Below are positions 21,173 to 32,117 of a DNA stretch of 64,000 nt, piece after piece. This DNA comes from Reticulitermes speratus. Taxonomy: Eukaryota; Arthropoda; Insecta; Blattodea; Rhinotermitidae. How positions within the stretch are numbered: the stretch's first letter is position 1; every line of letters starts with the position of its first letter. The stretch spans positions 7,740,001 to 7,804,000 of the forward strand of contig JAJKFL010000004.1 in assembly GCA_021186555.1 (NCBI GenBank), in the 5' to 3' direction. Below the pieces are notes generated by a model. It did no database searches and was not told where the DNA came from. It saw only the letters and a list, made by a program, of their open reading frames with translations. The translations under genes and the position numbers were made by a program.

Positions 21173-22745
21173 TAATATTCTGTCAAGTTTAGTGTCTTAG
21201 TATAAACGTAGCTATCATGTTTAGTGTCTCAGTATAAACGTAGCTGTCAAGTTTAGTGTCTTAGTATAAACGTAGCTATCATGTTTAGTGTCTCAGTATA
21301 AACGTAGCTGTCAAGTTTAGTGTCTTAGTATAAACGTAGCTATCATGTTTAGTGTCTCAGTATAAACGTAGCTGTCAAGTTTAGTGTCTTAGTATAAACG
21401 TAGCTATCATGTTTAGTTTCTCAGTATAAACGTAGCTGTCAAGTTTAGTGTCTTAGTATAAACGTAGCTATCATGTCTAGTGTCTTAGTGTAAACGTAAC
21501 TTTCAAGTTTAATGTCTTAGTATAAACGTAGCTATTATGTTTGGTGTCTTAGTATAAACGTAGCTGTCAAGTTTAGTGTCTTAGTATAAACGTAACTTCC
21601 AAGTTTAGTGTCTTAGTATAAACGTAACTTCCAAGTTTAGTGTCTTAGTATAAACGTAACTTCCAAGTTTAGTCTCTTAGTATGGGCTTAGCTATTGTGT
21701 TTAGTTTATTAGTACGAGTATAAAAGTAGCTGTCGTGTTTAGCTTGTTATTATAAACGTAGCTATCAAGTTTAGTGTCTTAGTATAAACGTATCTTCCAA
21801 GTTTAGTGTCTTAGTATAGGCGTAGCTGTCGTGTTTAGTGTGTTATTATAAACGTAGCTATCAGGTTTAGTGTCTTAGTATAAACGTAACTTCCAAGTTT
21901 AGTGTCTTAGTATAAACGTAACTTCCAAGTTTAGTGTCTTAGTATAAACGTAACTTCCAAGTTTAGTGTCTTAGTATAAACGTAACTTCCAAGTTTAGTG
22001 TCTTAGTATAAACGTAACTTCCAAGTTTAGTGTCTTAGTATAGGCGTAGCTATCGTGTTTAGTTTATTAGTACGAATATAAAAGTAGCTGTCGTCTTTAG
22101 CTTGTTGTTATAAACGTAGCTATCAAGTTTAGTGTCTTAGTATAAACGTAACTTCCAAGTTTAGTGTCTTAGTAAGGGCGTAACTATCGTGTTTAGTTTA
22201 TTAGTACGAGTATAAAAGTAGCTGTCGTGTTTAGCTTGTTATTATAAACGTAGCTATCAAGTTTAGTGTCTTAGTATAAACGTAACTTCCAAGTTTAGTG
22301 TCTTAGTATAGGCGTAGCTGTCGTGTTTAGTGTGTTATTATAAACGTAGCTATCAAGTTTAGTGTCTTAGTATAAACGTAACTTCCAAGTTTAGTGTCTT
22401 AGTATAGGCGTAGCTATCGTGTTTAGTTTATTAGTACGAGTGTAAAAGTAGCTGTCGTGTTTAGCTTGTTATTATAAACGTAGCTATCAAGTTTAGTGTC
22501 TTAGTATAACGTAACTTCCAAGTTTAGTGTCTTAGTATAGGCGTAGCTGTCGTGTTTAGTGTGTTATTATAAACGTAGCTATCAAGTTTAGTGTCTTAGT
22601 ATAAACGTAACTTCCAAGTTTAGTGTCTTAGTATAGGCGTAGCTATCGTGTTTAGTTTATTAGTACGAGTATAAAAGTAGCTGTCGTGTTTAGCTTGTTA
22701 TTATAAACGTAGCTATCAAGTTTAGTGTCTTAGTATAAACGTAGT
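21173..22745 (+). repeat. 32-bp minisatellite with higher-order structure, about 49 units
   Basis: The basic unit is about 32 bp: gtttagtgtcttagtataaa then cgtaacttccaa. The first 300 bp are a 64-bp dimer alternation ('ctatcatg' and 'ctgtcaag' units, 'ctc' versus 'ctt'). A homogeneous monomer block lies near 21880-22030. Then a roughly 230-bp higher-order unit repeats, marked by 'tttattagtacgagtataaa' near 22191, 22421 and 22651. The array begins three bases after the target duplication of the 20660 element. Confidence 0.95.
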
Positions 22746-23917
22746 TGTGTTGTTAAGTCAGTTGCGGCCAATTTTGTGACAGAGATTGCTCTAGTTTGTT
22801 GAATTTTATCGGGCTGTTTGCCATTCCGAATAAATTACGAACTTCCGTAGTATGTAATTATGTCCGCTACCGAAAGGAGGCAGCAGTATAACCGCTGAGC
22901 TTATCTGGTAGGTTCGCTGGGTTTGCCGTTGTGCACACAGTTGAACGAATGTCTGCCCATCCTAATTCGAAAAATCTGGTGGCTGGAGGGTTGAGGTGGT
23001 AGTGGGAAAGGTGGTTGAGGAGTCAGACCAACTGGTTGGATGAATGAAAGTGCCTGGTGGTTAGAGCTCCAGCCATGTTTACGCGCAATGTTGTCACCCC
23101 AGTTCGGTGTCAATAATATTTACGTCAGAAGTCAAATAACAGCATGCCAGCCCTCCTCCCAACGCCACAGTCAAAGTTAACCAGTAGCAAGCAAAAGTAT
23201 GTGGGGCGCTGTTTAAAACAGACGAATGATTTGTTTAGTTACTTCTTGATTTAGGTTCTGCATGAGCCGTGTCGAGCTTGTGGCACGTGTGCTTGAAGTG
23301 TGACGACAGAAAGAATTTTGTCTGACGCGCTTTTATGTATAAAAGCAGAAGAATTGTCTACATGAAATGTTTGGACTTCGTTAACAGGGGTAAACAATGT
23401 TGGCTCATTTCAGCAGTCAAACACAAATCTCACTTGCCCCAACCTACACGGTAGGCACACAAGATCCTTCGCTGTTTCTTGCTTTCTGTGGAGAAACAGA
23501 AGAAGAAATTATATTAACGAATAAACGCTAAGATATTTCCACTTGTCGGACTTGGTTTTCTTTTTTACTTGCCATGGGCAAGGAGACGAATGGGTTTGTT
23601 CATCCCTGTGTACGCACATTTGTGCAAGTAGGTGTGCGTTCTAAAAATGTGTGAATGAAGTGGAGACTGCGTAAGTTTTTTTGCGTGGTTCAAGATCTAG
23701 TGACATTTCTTCAGATGTCCTCCAAACGTCTGCTCTGTGCCGTGGGCCAGTTTCCGTTAATTTACCTAATTACCATTGCAGGTTTCGACTCAGAGTAGCA
23801 GTTTAATAGATTTTAAAATTATTTTGTTTCACTGTCACTCCAGCCTTTCAAATTCAGTCTAACTTTATCGTGAACGCATAAAATAGTCCACAATAAATTT
23901 GTTATGCATGTATGTAC
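22746..23917. other. No gene recognised
   Basis: No exon, known repeat or inverted repeat was found by eye. Confidence 0.4.
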
Positions 23918-24427
23918 AGGGTGCGTCAATAGAATGTGAAGTTTTTCAGACAGCTGTTTTGATGCATCGGATTGAATATGACAAACACAAAGTACACAGT
24001 GTCAGTAGTACAAGGCCATTTAATGTATACTTTTAATTTTTTAAATTGCATCTCCCAAGTTGTCTTCCTGGCATGCAGCACATTCCTGTAACTGTGATCG
24101 GCAGTTAAGCGCAACTTGACCGTACAATTTATCAGTGGCTCTAATTTCGACCCTGACTTGCCCTTTCGTCCCTTAACGTGATTATATTCAGAACTGAACT
24201 GTAACTAACATACTGCAAGTTGTGTGCCTTTGTGCAGTTACGGTTAATTTGCGATCACGATTACAGGAATGTACGGCATGTCAGGGAGACCAACTAAGAG
24301 ACGTGATTATGCGAATATTGAATGGCATTTTACTGCTGATACTTCGTAATTTTTTTTGTTTCTTATATTCAACCCAATTAATCGAAACAGCGAACTGAAT
24401 ATCGTCACATTCTATTGCCGCACTCTC
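23918..24427. mobile_element. Diverged long foldback MITE, mariner-like end
   Basis: Left end CAGGGTGCGTCAATAGAATG, right end cattctattgccgcactct. The arms match imperfectly over about 170 bp each (for example 'cacattcctgtaactgtgatc' against its complement near 24245-24275). The CAGGGTG start is typical of mariner/Tc1 ends. No transposase is present. Confidence 0.65.
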
Positions 24428-24470
24428 TACATGCTGTTTATTAATTTGATATACATTCCATGCATTATTA

Positions 24471-24747
24471 TAATCAGTTATATTCAACAAATGCACACAA
24501 TGTGATATATATCATACGAGTACATTAGTCTTAGAAAACTGCTACATGTTTCGGCACCGAGGTGCCATCCTCAGGGAGCCAGTAGGGGTGGGGCTAGTTA
24601 AAAATGTCGCAAGACAATTTATCGTCCTCAGAAAGCTTAAAACTCCTTGAGGATGGCACTTCGGTGCGAAACATGTAGAAGTTTTCTAAGACTTATGTAT
24701 GGTTTGTATTTTATTGCCTGTATTTGTTGGTAAATATAACTGATTAG
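24471..24747. mobile_element. Hammerhead-bearing foldback element
   Basis: Ends 'taatcagttatattcaac' and 'ggtaaatataactgatta' are inverted. Both arms carry a ribozyme-like unit next to the spacer. The minus-strand unit keeps the core; the plus-strand one (24646-24676) has C-to-T at the first core base. Confidence 0.7.
24540..24579 (-). ncRNA. Hammerhead-ribozyme-like motif
   Basis: Minus strand: CTCC, CTGAGGA, extra T, stem II GGCAC/GTGCC with CTCG loop, GAA, palindrome ACATGT, A, GCAG. Stem I has one internal C-C mismatch. Core base 7 is G, a tolerated position. Confidence 0.55.
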
Positions 24748-26040
24748 GCTGTGTATTAGTTTTTAGCATTAGATTTTGGTGGCAGGATGTGGATACCGAT
24801 GCACATTAAAGAACTAATTTGGAATTGACAAATGTTTGTCAGACTGCTGGGCGTCACATTCAAGAAGCAGTATTCGCATTATGGTGGTTGTTGGATTACC
24901 CCTTTCCACTGTGTTGTACGTAAGGTTTCACAGAAAAAAAAAATAGATTTGTAATATTTTAGCGTATCATACGCTTCGATGCAGTGGTATACGAGTTACC
25001 ATCACAAGCATCTCTCCTGACTTTGGCCCAGAAGTGCTCCTTGTAAAGCTGTAAGAAGTTAGCGCATCCATCATTTACTGCCGCTGACATAACGATTTTG
25101 TTAGAGGGCACACGGAAGGTAGGGTCTGTTGCTTTTCAAGATCAATCTCCTGTCTTGTCTTAGAAATAGATGGGAAAAGAAATGGATGGAGGACATTAGA
25201 GAACAACGTGCTGCGGAAAAGAGGCTATTTGTTTATAAGGGAGAAATAACTTGGAGTGGAGCTATGCCTCAGCTCCGGCTGTTAATAGCCCGTTTCTCAC
25301 CATGGCAGCCCGGATTCTGTCCCAGGCAATCCACTTGGGATTCTTCGGTGAACAAAGTGGCATTGGGACAGGTGTTTTCGCTGAGTGTTTCGGCTTATCC
25401 CCGTCATCATTCTGCCGGTGCTTCGTATTTATTCACCTACCAACCGGTGAAGGCGCTGTTGATTCTGTTAGTGGTCGCATTTCCAAAGACATAGACTCAC
25501 CCCATCGTGAGCGCAGAAGAAACCTATCGGTGGAACTGAAAAAAATACGTAGGCCTAATGAAAATCTCACGTTTCTATTGGTCACATAATGTTAGGGTGA
25601 TTAAATACAGAATACTTGGATGGGTGAAATGTGTAGCAAGCATGGGAGGGATATTTAAATCAGAAGTGACTGTAAAAGCGAACGAGAGGGACTGCTTGTG
25701 ATGATAATATGGAAATTGGATCTGAGTCAAACATTATATGAGTTGGCACTGTGTAAAACAGAGTTGAAGACGTGTTAAACCGGTATGAGTCGAGATTATA
25801 TTCGACAGCTTTTATTGTGAACCTCTTAGTACAAAATGTTACTGAAATCTGTGCAGTTTTTATGTAGATGAACTGTGCAAATGCGCACGACCCTTCCCTT
25901 GTGATTTTAATTTTATACGAATTTTTCTTTACGCATTGAATATGCATATAATATTAAATTCTATTGTCCAGATAGTTTACAATATTTCTTATATACCTTA
26001 TTGCACGTTATTTAGTGCAAGTATTTTGATGTTACGGAAA
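24748..26040. repeat. No gene; diverged S-E fragment at about 25260-25420
   Basis: Within 25260-25420, 'atcccacttgg'-like and 'aaagtggcattgggacagg' blocks and a head resembling S-E are seen in plus orientation. The rest holds nothing recognisable. Confidence 0.5.
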
Positions 26041-26690
26041 ATTGGGTTGAACCACAAAACATGGTTTGAAGGAGGGAGAGGAGGAGGAAGGTTGAGGAAG
26101 GAGGAGTAGGAGGAGGAAGGAGGTAGGAGGAGGAGGAGAGTAGGAGGAGGAGGAGGGTAGGAGGATGAGGAAGGAGGAGAGGAGGCGGAAGAAGGTTGAG
26201 GAGGAAGGAGTAGAGGAGGAGGAAGTGTAGGAGGAGGAGGAAGAAGGTTGAGGAGGAAGGAGTAGGAGGAGGAAGGAGGAGTAGGAGGATGAGGAAGAAG
26301 AAGGAGGAGGAAGAAGGGTTGAGGAGGAAGGATGGAGTAGGAAGGTTGAGGAGGAAGGAGGAGAGGTTGAGGAGGAAGGAGGAGTAGGAAGAATATGAGA
26401 AGGTTGAGGAGGAAGGAGGAGTAGGAGTTGGAGAAGGGGAGGAGGAGTAGGAGTTGGAAGAAGGGGAGGAGGAGTAGGAGTTGGAAGAAGGGGAGGAGGA
26501 GTAGGAGTTGGAAGAAGGGGAGGAGGAGTAGGAGTTGGAAGAAGGGGAGGAGGAGTAGGAGTTGGAAGAAGGGGAGGAGGAGTAGGAGTTGGAAGAAGGG
26601 GAGGAGGAGGAAGGAGGAGGAGGAGTAAGAAGGGCAGGATGCGGAAGGAAGGAGGAGTGGGAGGAGGAGGAACGAGGAGACACAGTTGTT
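26041..26690 (+). repeat. Purine-rich minisatellite with a perfect 27-bp core
   Basis: Almost pure G+A on the plus strand. Between about 26416 and 26604 a 27-bp unit (gttggaagaaggggaggagg followed by agtagga) repeats seven times nearly perfectly. Flanks are looser 'aggaggaag' repeats. The period is a multiple of three, so several frames stay open for 60-290 codons (Ser/Pro-rich on the minus strand, Arg-rich on the plus). These are repeat artefacts. Triplex or G-quadruplex formation is possible. Confidence 0.95.
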
Positions 26691-27425
26691 TTAAACGTTG
26701 AGGCAGATAAGTACTGTGTTTGTCTTGTTTGGACCTGTCTTTTGTTTTCCGTAACACCAGTTTTTTTGTGAATGTGTAGACAGGATGTAAGAAGTAATTG
26801 CATGTTCTCTGTTTAACGTAAAATTCCTTCCCATTTTGTGACGTCATCCCTATTTGTAACACTTTATCGTGCTGCGTGTTTGTGTATCGGAAAACCATCG
26901 ATTACGGCTAGGGAGCTAGAGGACTCGCTGGGTGTACGGTGTTCAGTGCCGTGTTTGGAATTCGCCGGGTCCAAGCAAATGTGGCCAGCATTATTTTAGG
27001 ATGCCGCTGGAAAGGGGTGAACCAGAATTGAAAGGAAGCCGCAAATCATTCGAACCTTGGTGTTATCTGAACAGAACGAATGTTTCACTGTGGGCAAGGT
27101 GTTCTGCAGTTGAAACAAAACACTGTACAGTCACAGAGTTGTGCTGTTGTTGTAGTATCGGCAAATATCGCAAAGTACAGTCAGTTCAATTTTAAACGGG
27201 AAATTGTTAAAAAGAATTTCGTCAAAAGCATGTAAACGTTCTTAAAAGACGATTGCATGCGTACATGATACATACACTGTTATGTATTGTTTATGTACAT
27301 AATACATACATGTTATGTATTGTTTCGGTGATTTTCATGCTTCAGAGGGTTCATTACAAGTTTCGACGAAGTGCAGTAAAAATGTCTCTGTCAGTTCATC
27401 ATGCATTAGAAGGGTACAAGCAGGC
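26691..27425. other. No gene recognised
   Basis: A short 'catacactgttatgtattg' direct repeat lies at 27270-27330. No other feature is seen. Confidence 0.4.
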
Positions 27426-27442
27426 CCATCCGCAGGGTGTTT

Positions 27443-27705
27443 TTTTTTGTGGTGAAGGGCCCCGCAGCAGATGCTACGGACGCACCGCAGCCTTGAGGCT
27501 TATTGTGCAACCCTGTGAAGATGACGATTTTCCGTGTAATGGAGCACCGGTGGAATAAAACTGACAGGGGAAAACCGAAGTACTTGGGGGGGGGGGAGAC
27601 CTGTCACAGTGCCACTTTGTCCACCAAAAATCTAGCATGGACTGACCTGGGATCGAACCAGGGCCTCCGCGGTGAAAAGCCTAATTGCCTGAGCCATGGC
27701 ACGGC
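27443..27705 (-). repeat. SINE S-E, full length, with target duplication
   Basis: It starts with the T-run and 'gcagcagatgctacggacgc' and ends in the head complement 'tgcctgagccatggcac'. Flanks ccatccgcagggtgttt (from 27426) and ccatccgcggggtgttt (from 27706) differ at one base: a 17-bp target duplication. A G-run interrupts the body near 27587. Confidence 0.9.
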
Positions 27706-27721
27706 CATCCGCGGGGTGTTT

Positions 27722-28804
27722 CTTTTATCGCTGTACCGTGCACGGCAACTGCATCGCATAGAAAGCCTGCATCTGCCGGCACATCCCGTGACTGCTGCGG
27801 TGCTTAGGAAAGCGATTAAAAAAGACATTCTGTGTTTTTACATATAAAGTGTCCTAAAAAGTATGACAGAATTCTGGTTGTAGGTAATTACAGACAGTTC
27901 TAAGCATAAATGAACTAATTTTAAGTTCTGTCAGATACATCTTTTTCATTGTCAGGGTGCTAAAGCCCCGGCCAATCTCCAGAATAGGTCCATAAAATGC
28001 AGCCAAATATTTTTAGAGACATTTTGAAGGAATTTACAAATACTAGTAAGAAGTGCACAGAAATCGGCTGTCAAATGTGCGTTTAGGACGCATGCGCAGA
28101 CGCATGCTCTGCCTGTTCTTCGTATAAAGTGAACTGTTGTGCAGATTGACTGTAGATCCTGTACCACATAGTTTCAAATTTTGCAGGTCGTAACTTACAG
28201 AGATTTTGCTGTTCAAGTGTTTCAGTATTTTCGTTCTTTCTTGGTCTGACGTCTTTTGCCTGCTCATTGTAGGTGTAGAAGGTTATTGTTACACCTTATC
28301 ACACGCAGTGACTCACACACACAAGGTAGGACTCCAGGACTCCTCTGGAAGACGGATGGGCCCACAGCAGACATCTACCTGACAGCACACAAGTGTGTCA
28401 GTATACACTATTAAATTAAACAATTACGGATTCGTAGAAGTTATTGTGTGGAATAGTAGTGTGTGGTGTGTGCCGACCAATAGTTTTGACCTCCAGGCTC
28501 AGTAGGCCCTTAATCTGGCCATGCAGTGTAGTTATATTTTTAAACGGAATAGTGCTATTGTAAGCTGTTGGGGTCATCGTCCCGTGTCGGTTGATCACCA
28601 TCATGTTGCTAATTATGGTGCCAGTAAGCAAACCACGACATTACCATAAACTCCGCCGCACATTTAAACACTTTCCTGTGGTGGGTGTCATGAGAGCAGT
28701 CCGTCTTAGTTCCTGCTACCCGGCATTTTAACATTCGGATTCGAATCATTACGCCCGATTTAACGTGACTGACGTAGAATAGCTGCCGATTGTTAATGAA
28801 AGGT
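27722..28804. repeat. No gene; S-A fragment at about 28316-28395
   Basis: The fragment (minus strand) keeps 'ggtaggactcc', 'gcccacagcagacatctacc' and 'tgacagcacacaa' of S-A. The rest of the interval shows nothing recognisable. Confidence 0.5.
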
Positions 28805-28816
28805 AATGTATCCATT

Positions 28817-29076
28817 GCCGATCCCAGTGGCCGTGAGGTCTAAGGCGTGGGTCTGCGGTCGCTCGCTTACTAGGATTGTGGGTTCGAATCCCGCCAAGGG
28901 CATGGATGTCTGTCAATTGTGAGTGTTGTGTTTTGTCAGGTAGAGGTCTCTGCGACGGGCTGATCCCTCGTCCACAGGAGTCCTACCGAGTGTGGTGTGT
29001 CTAAAAAGTGTGATCGTGAAGCCTCGAAAAATGAGGCGGCCTAGGCCCCCAAGGGGCTGTCGAGCCATTGAAAAAA
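28817..29076 (+). repeat. SINE S-A, complete, exact 12-bp target duplication
   Basis: Flanked by aatgtatccatt at 28805-28816 and 29077-29088. Head 'gccgatcccagtggccg', box B 'gggttcgaatcccgcc', body 'gtcctaccgagtgtggtgtg', then 'ggggctgtcgagccattg' and a short A-run. This defines S-A boundaries for the other copies. Confidence 0.95.
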
Positions 29077-29215
29077 AATGTATCCATTAACTTCACTGTT
29101 CATGTAGCTGGGTTTGAGAGTAAAGTTTGATTAAATGTATGGGGTTGGGAGCATTTTATGAGAAGAGGAAATGTTTCGGGAAATATCGGAACATTCTGAG
29201 CTGTTGCTGTAAAGG

Positions 29216-29342
29216 TGAAGGTGGACACGCCTTTAAGGCATATGGAGGAGTGGAGGCATTGCTGCATTTATTCTTAACCTCGGCATTAGATGGGATGAGC
29301 TGTCAGATTCACTTCATGGCCGCTTTGTCCCCGAGGAAAATC
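29216..29342 (-). repeat. SINE S-B tail, diverged
   Basis: Minus-strand match to the S-B 3' half ('ttaacctcggcattagatgg', 'ggccgctttgtccccgagg'). The head is missing. Confidence 0.65.
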
Positions 29343-29352
29343 TTCGTACCTA

Positions 29353-29567
29353 TAGGCGTAACTTGGCTAATAACATTGGAGGGGGGATCGACCATGGGTA
29401 TTAGGAACTTTTTTAAGTAGTAAAGTTACAAAGAGGGGGAACGTTGGTTTTATTTGGCCCTCTTCAACTCAGTAGCCAAAGAAACTATTCTTACGTATAA
29501 AAAATACGGGGGGGGGGGGGCATTTGCCCCTTTTGGCCCCCCCCCCCCCAAGTTACGCATATGACCG
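29353..29567. mobile_element. MITE with G-run/C-run ends
   Basis: Ends 'ataggcgtaacttgg' and 'ccaagttacgcatat' are inverted. Near the right end a 12-base G-run and a 13-base C-run flank 'catttgccccttttggc', giving a strong hairpin. No clear target duplication; superfamily uncertain. Confidence 0.55.
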
Positions 29568-29844
29568 TATCTAGTGAATTCGAAGCTGGGTGGGTCGGTC
29601 TTGACCCTCTGGAAAAGATAATCGAACGACGATTCCTCGATAACCCAGTCCGTATCCTGGTCACTATACCCACTGAGCTGCCGAGGCTCCGGGCTGTCGC
29701 TGTAGTTGGCTTAATAAACGAACCTCACCGCCGTTTCGTTAGTGATGTTACGATGAGCAGAGCTGCACTGGAAGTCTGAGTTTAACGATACAGCGCGTGA
29801 GGACATTTTGTTTATTTTCATGTTTAAGAAATTTTTGTGTGAGG

Positions 29845-30034
29845 CCGTCGCTCTTCTGGGATGTTACGCGGCGTAGGGTGGTAGTTGGTTACCGACGTTT
29901 CGGGGCAATCGATCCCATCTTCAGTGGTCAAGCAGTGGATGGGACCGATGGTTGTCCCTGAACGTTGGTAACCAACTACCAGCCAACATCCCAGAATAAC
30001 AAAGACCTGAACTATACCGCGGCGGAAGCCTGAA
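29845..30034. mobile_element. Foldback element, ribozyme-like family, decayed
   Basis: Arms 'cgctcttctgggatgttacg' and 'aacatcccagaataac' are inverted, with 'gttaccgacgtttcggggc' on the left and 'gttggtaaccaactacc' on the right. The left core reads CTGAAGA on the minus strand; the right arm lacks GAAAC. The tail 'ccgcggcggaagcctgaaa' matches 13858. Confidence 0.65.
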
Positions 30035-30247
30035 AGCCCGCAGGTTCTTGGGTTATTTAGCGACGCCTTCAGCTTCACAGGTTATAATCTAACATTATTG
30101 GATGAAATGGAAAGATTGTCATGAATGCTAAGTAGGTAAGGATTTAAAAGGTAGCGGTTGTGGTTTTTTTTGGAAGTTCTCTTTTGTATTTGCGTAAAGA
30201 AACACGAAAAACCTGAGGGTAACCGATGATGCAATCGAGATTTAAAC

Positions 30248-30401
30248 CTGGTACATTTCGAGTACCAGGCGGGCTCTTTCCTGGGGTAAAACAGCCCGGG
30301 CATGATGCTAACCCCCATCTAGTACCGATGTTCATAATGAGTGGAGCTATACCTCTTCGCCCCCAGTGTACCTTCTTGGCTTTGACAGTGACAACTTCTT
30401 T
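30248..30401 (+). repeat. SINE S-B body fragment
   Basis: Blocks 'gggctctttcctggggtaaa', 'cccccatctagtaccgatg' and 'atgagtggagctatacctct' match S-B. The head is absent. Confidence 0.65.
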
Positions 30402-30496
30402 ACCCGTGCCTTTACGTTTCGAGTACAAGTAGTTTCCACGCATGCGTTCACGCCCCCCCTTCCCCCCATATTTTTGTATCTAGCATACAACTAGCG

Positions 30497-30912
30497 CAGA
30501 CCCGCTCAACCTTTCATGTGATTAGGGCAACTTCGGTAAAATTTGGTCTCCATGCGGGTAACATGAAATGCAATGCACAGAATGAAGAATAAATTAGTAT
30601 ACTTGTGGGTATAATTTTACCTCTGTATTTTATATACATCTTGTGCAATGAAAATGTACCGGTAATAATAAGAAAAATTTAAAAAAATTTGCAGCTCTCC
30701 ACCTAGGCTAATGTGTCGCTATTTGTAGCACATTTTTACAAAATAAATCAGTAATGTGATGTATGTCTCCCTAAACAAACAGCTCATAAGTTTTCAAATT
30801 GTTTTGGCTTTCTATCTCGGCCGTGCCAGGGGAAGTGTCAAAAGACGTTTTCTCATTTCAATTGTCTCCGCTGGCAACATGTTGCCCGCGAGCTGCGGGT
30901 TGGGCGGGCCTG
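30497..30912. mobile_element. Probable hAT-type MITE
   Basis: Ends CAGACCCGCTCAACC and GGTTGGGCGGGCCTG are inverted with two differences; the right end continues 'cccgcgagctgcgg' inward, as common in hAT ends. The flanking octamers (aactagcg, ttctagag) match only 5 of 8, so the duplication is unconvincing. Confidence 0.55.
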
Positions 30913-30954
30913 TTCTAGAGGCTGTAAGTATTGTAGTGGGGTATGTCTTGCACA

Positions 30955-31092
30955 CCCTTCCAGTCTCCTATTCAGTGGGCACGAGAGCTAAAGCAGCCGG
31001 GGCGTGAAGCTAACCACTCACGTCCATATAGTGTAGTGAAGAATCAGTGGAACTGTGCCTCCTCTCCCGCTATATGCTTTCATGGTGTGCAC
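30955..31092 (+). repeat. SINE S-B tail fragment
   Basis: 'cagccggggcgtgaagctaa', 'ccactcacgtccatatagtg' and 'tatatgctttcatggtgtgc' match the S-B 3' half. Confidence 0.65.
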
Positions 31093-31430
31093 CCCGTCTC
31101 CACCCCTCTGTCTGTGCCATTTTTAAGCACACCGCTACGCACTGTCGCCATCGACCTGCTCTGTTAGGTTGCATGTTTCAGAGCTCGAGTGTTCTTGTAA
31201 ATCCGATTGATGTGATTTGATTTGACTCGCCAGTTTGGATGTACTTTTCGAATGTGGTGCGGTCCGTATTTCGTATGTATGATCACTTACAGCCTACACG
31301 GGTTGATTCTGAAGGAAATTTCTGTGCCATTCAGTTCTTTATGACGAAGCAACAGCTTGACACACCTGTGTGAAGATCACCACTCAGTACAGTAAGGGGT
31401 AAGGTCACTCTGTAACATGCTGTCAAGACC

Positions 31431-31889
31431 CAGAGGGGGAGTAGAGTTACAGCTGTACATTATTTTTTAACCTAGACGCTAGATGGTGGTTGATGGTTAA
31501 CGTCACGCTCCGGCCGCTTAACCGCGGGAAAGAGACCCGGTACCCATTATACAGGAGGCTTGGTGGGCTTCAGGGCCAGTCTGGACGGTATGGAAGATCT
31601 CGCCACCACCGGGATTTTTTTTTTTCCTGTCCGGGGGTTTTTCCCCTTTTTGATCCATTTGTGTAATGTTTAAATCCTTTCGTCCTTCATGTCACTTTAC
31701 GTTCCATATTACCGTCCTTACAACAAACACAACACAAACATTCATGCCCCCGGTGGGATTCGAACCCAGGATCCTAGTAAGCGAGCGGCCGAAGACCCAG
31801 ACCGCGCGGCCACTGGGATCGGCGATTCGATCCCTGGACCGTCCAGTCCGTATCGAGTCGCTATACCGACTGAGCTGTCCCGGCCCACC
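31431..31889 (-). repeat. SINE S-B interrupted by another SINE
   Basis: The minus-strand S-B tail and body (31431-31616, ending 'gccaccaccgggatt') resume at 31825 with 'attcgatccctggaccgtcc' and the head 'ctgagctgtcccggccc'. The 208-bp interruption is the element at 31617. Confidence 0.75.
31617..31824 (-). repeat. Chimeric SINE: S-A-type head with a different tail
   Basis: The right side is an S-A head in minus orientation ('ggtgggattcgaacccagg', 'cggccactgggatcggc'), with about 8 bp deleted between boxes. The rest is not S-A: 'gtaaggacggtaatatgg' on its sense strand, ending in 'ggggaaaaacccccggacag' and poly-A. Same head and different tail imply template switching or tail exchange. Confidence 0.65.
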
Positions 31890-32117
31890 CGACTCGTTAA
31901 ACATAGTGACATTATTTTCGGACGCTTCTTCAACTGCTTAGTTAACAGCTTAGAATGGTAGGACGGTTCTAAGGACGGACTGGAAGGAAGGCGGAAAGAA
32001 TCGTTCGCAGAGTGCTGTAATGTACGTGATACGTTCTGGCTGTCCTTAATGAAGCACTACTGCACGATGACGTATGTGTTTGTATAGCTGTCCGCATGAT
32101 TGCACAAGACGTGAATG

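Noticed and set aside
21173..22745. CRISPR-like array
   Set aside because: Units are contiguous with no unique spacers, and the host is an animal.
23918..24427. Active mariner transposon
   Set aside because: Only diverged inverted arms are present; no transposase frame exists between them.
26012..26898. Long Ser/Pro-rich minus-strand protein
   Set aside because: It is the translation of the G+A minisatellite; several overlapping frames are open because the period is a multiple of three.
31666..31961. Short proteins reading like 'GGIRTHDPSKR'
   Set aside because: They are translations of SINE S-A tRNA-like heads; the same peptides recur at every copy (for example 32430 and 39826).
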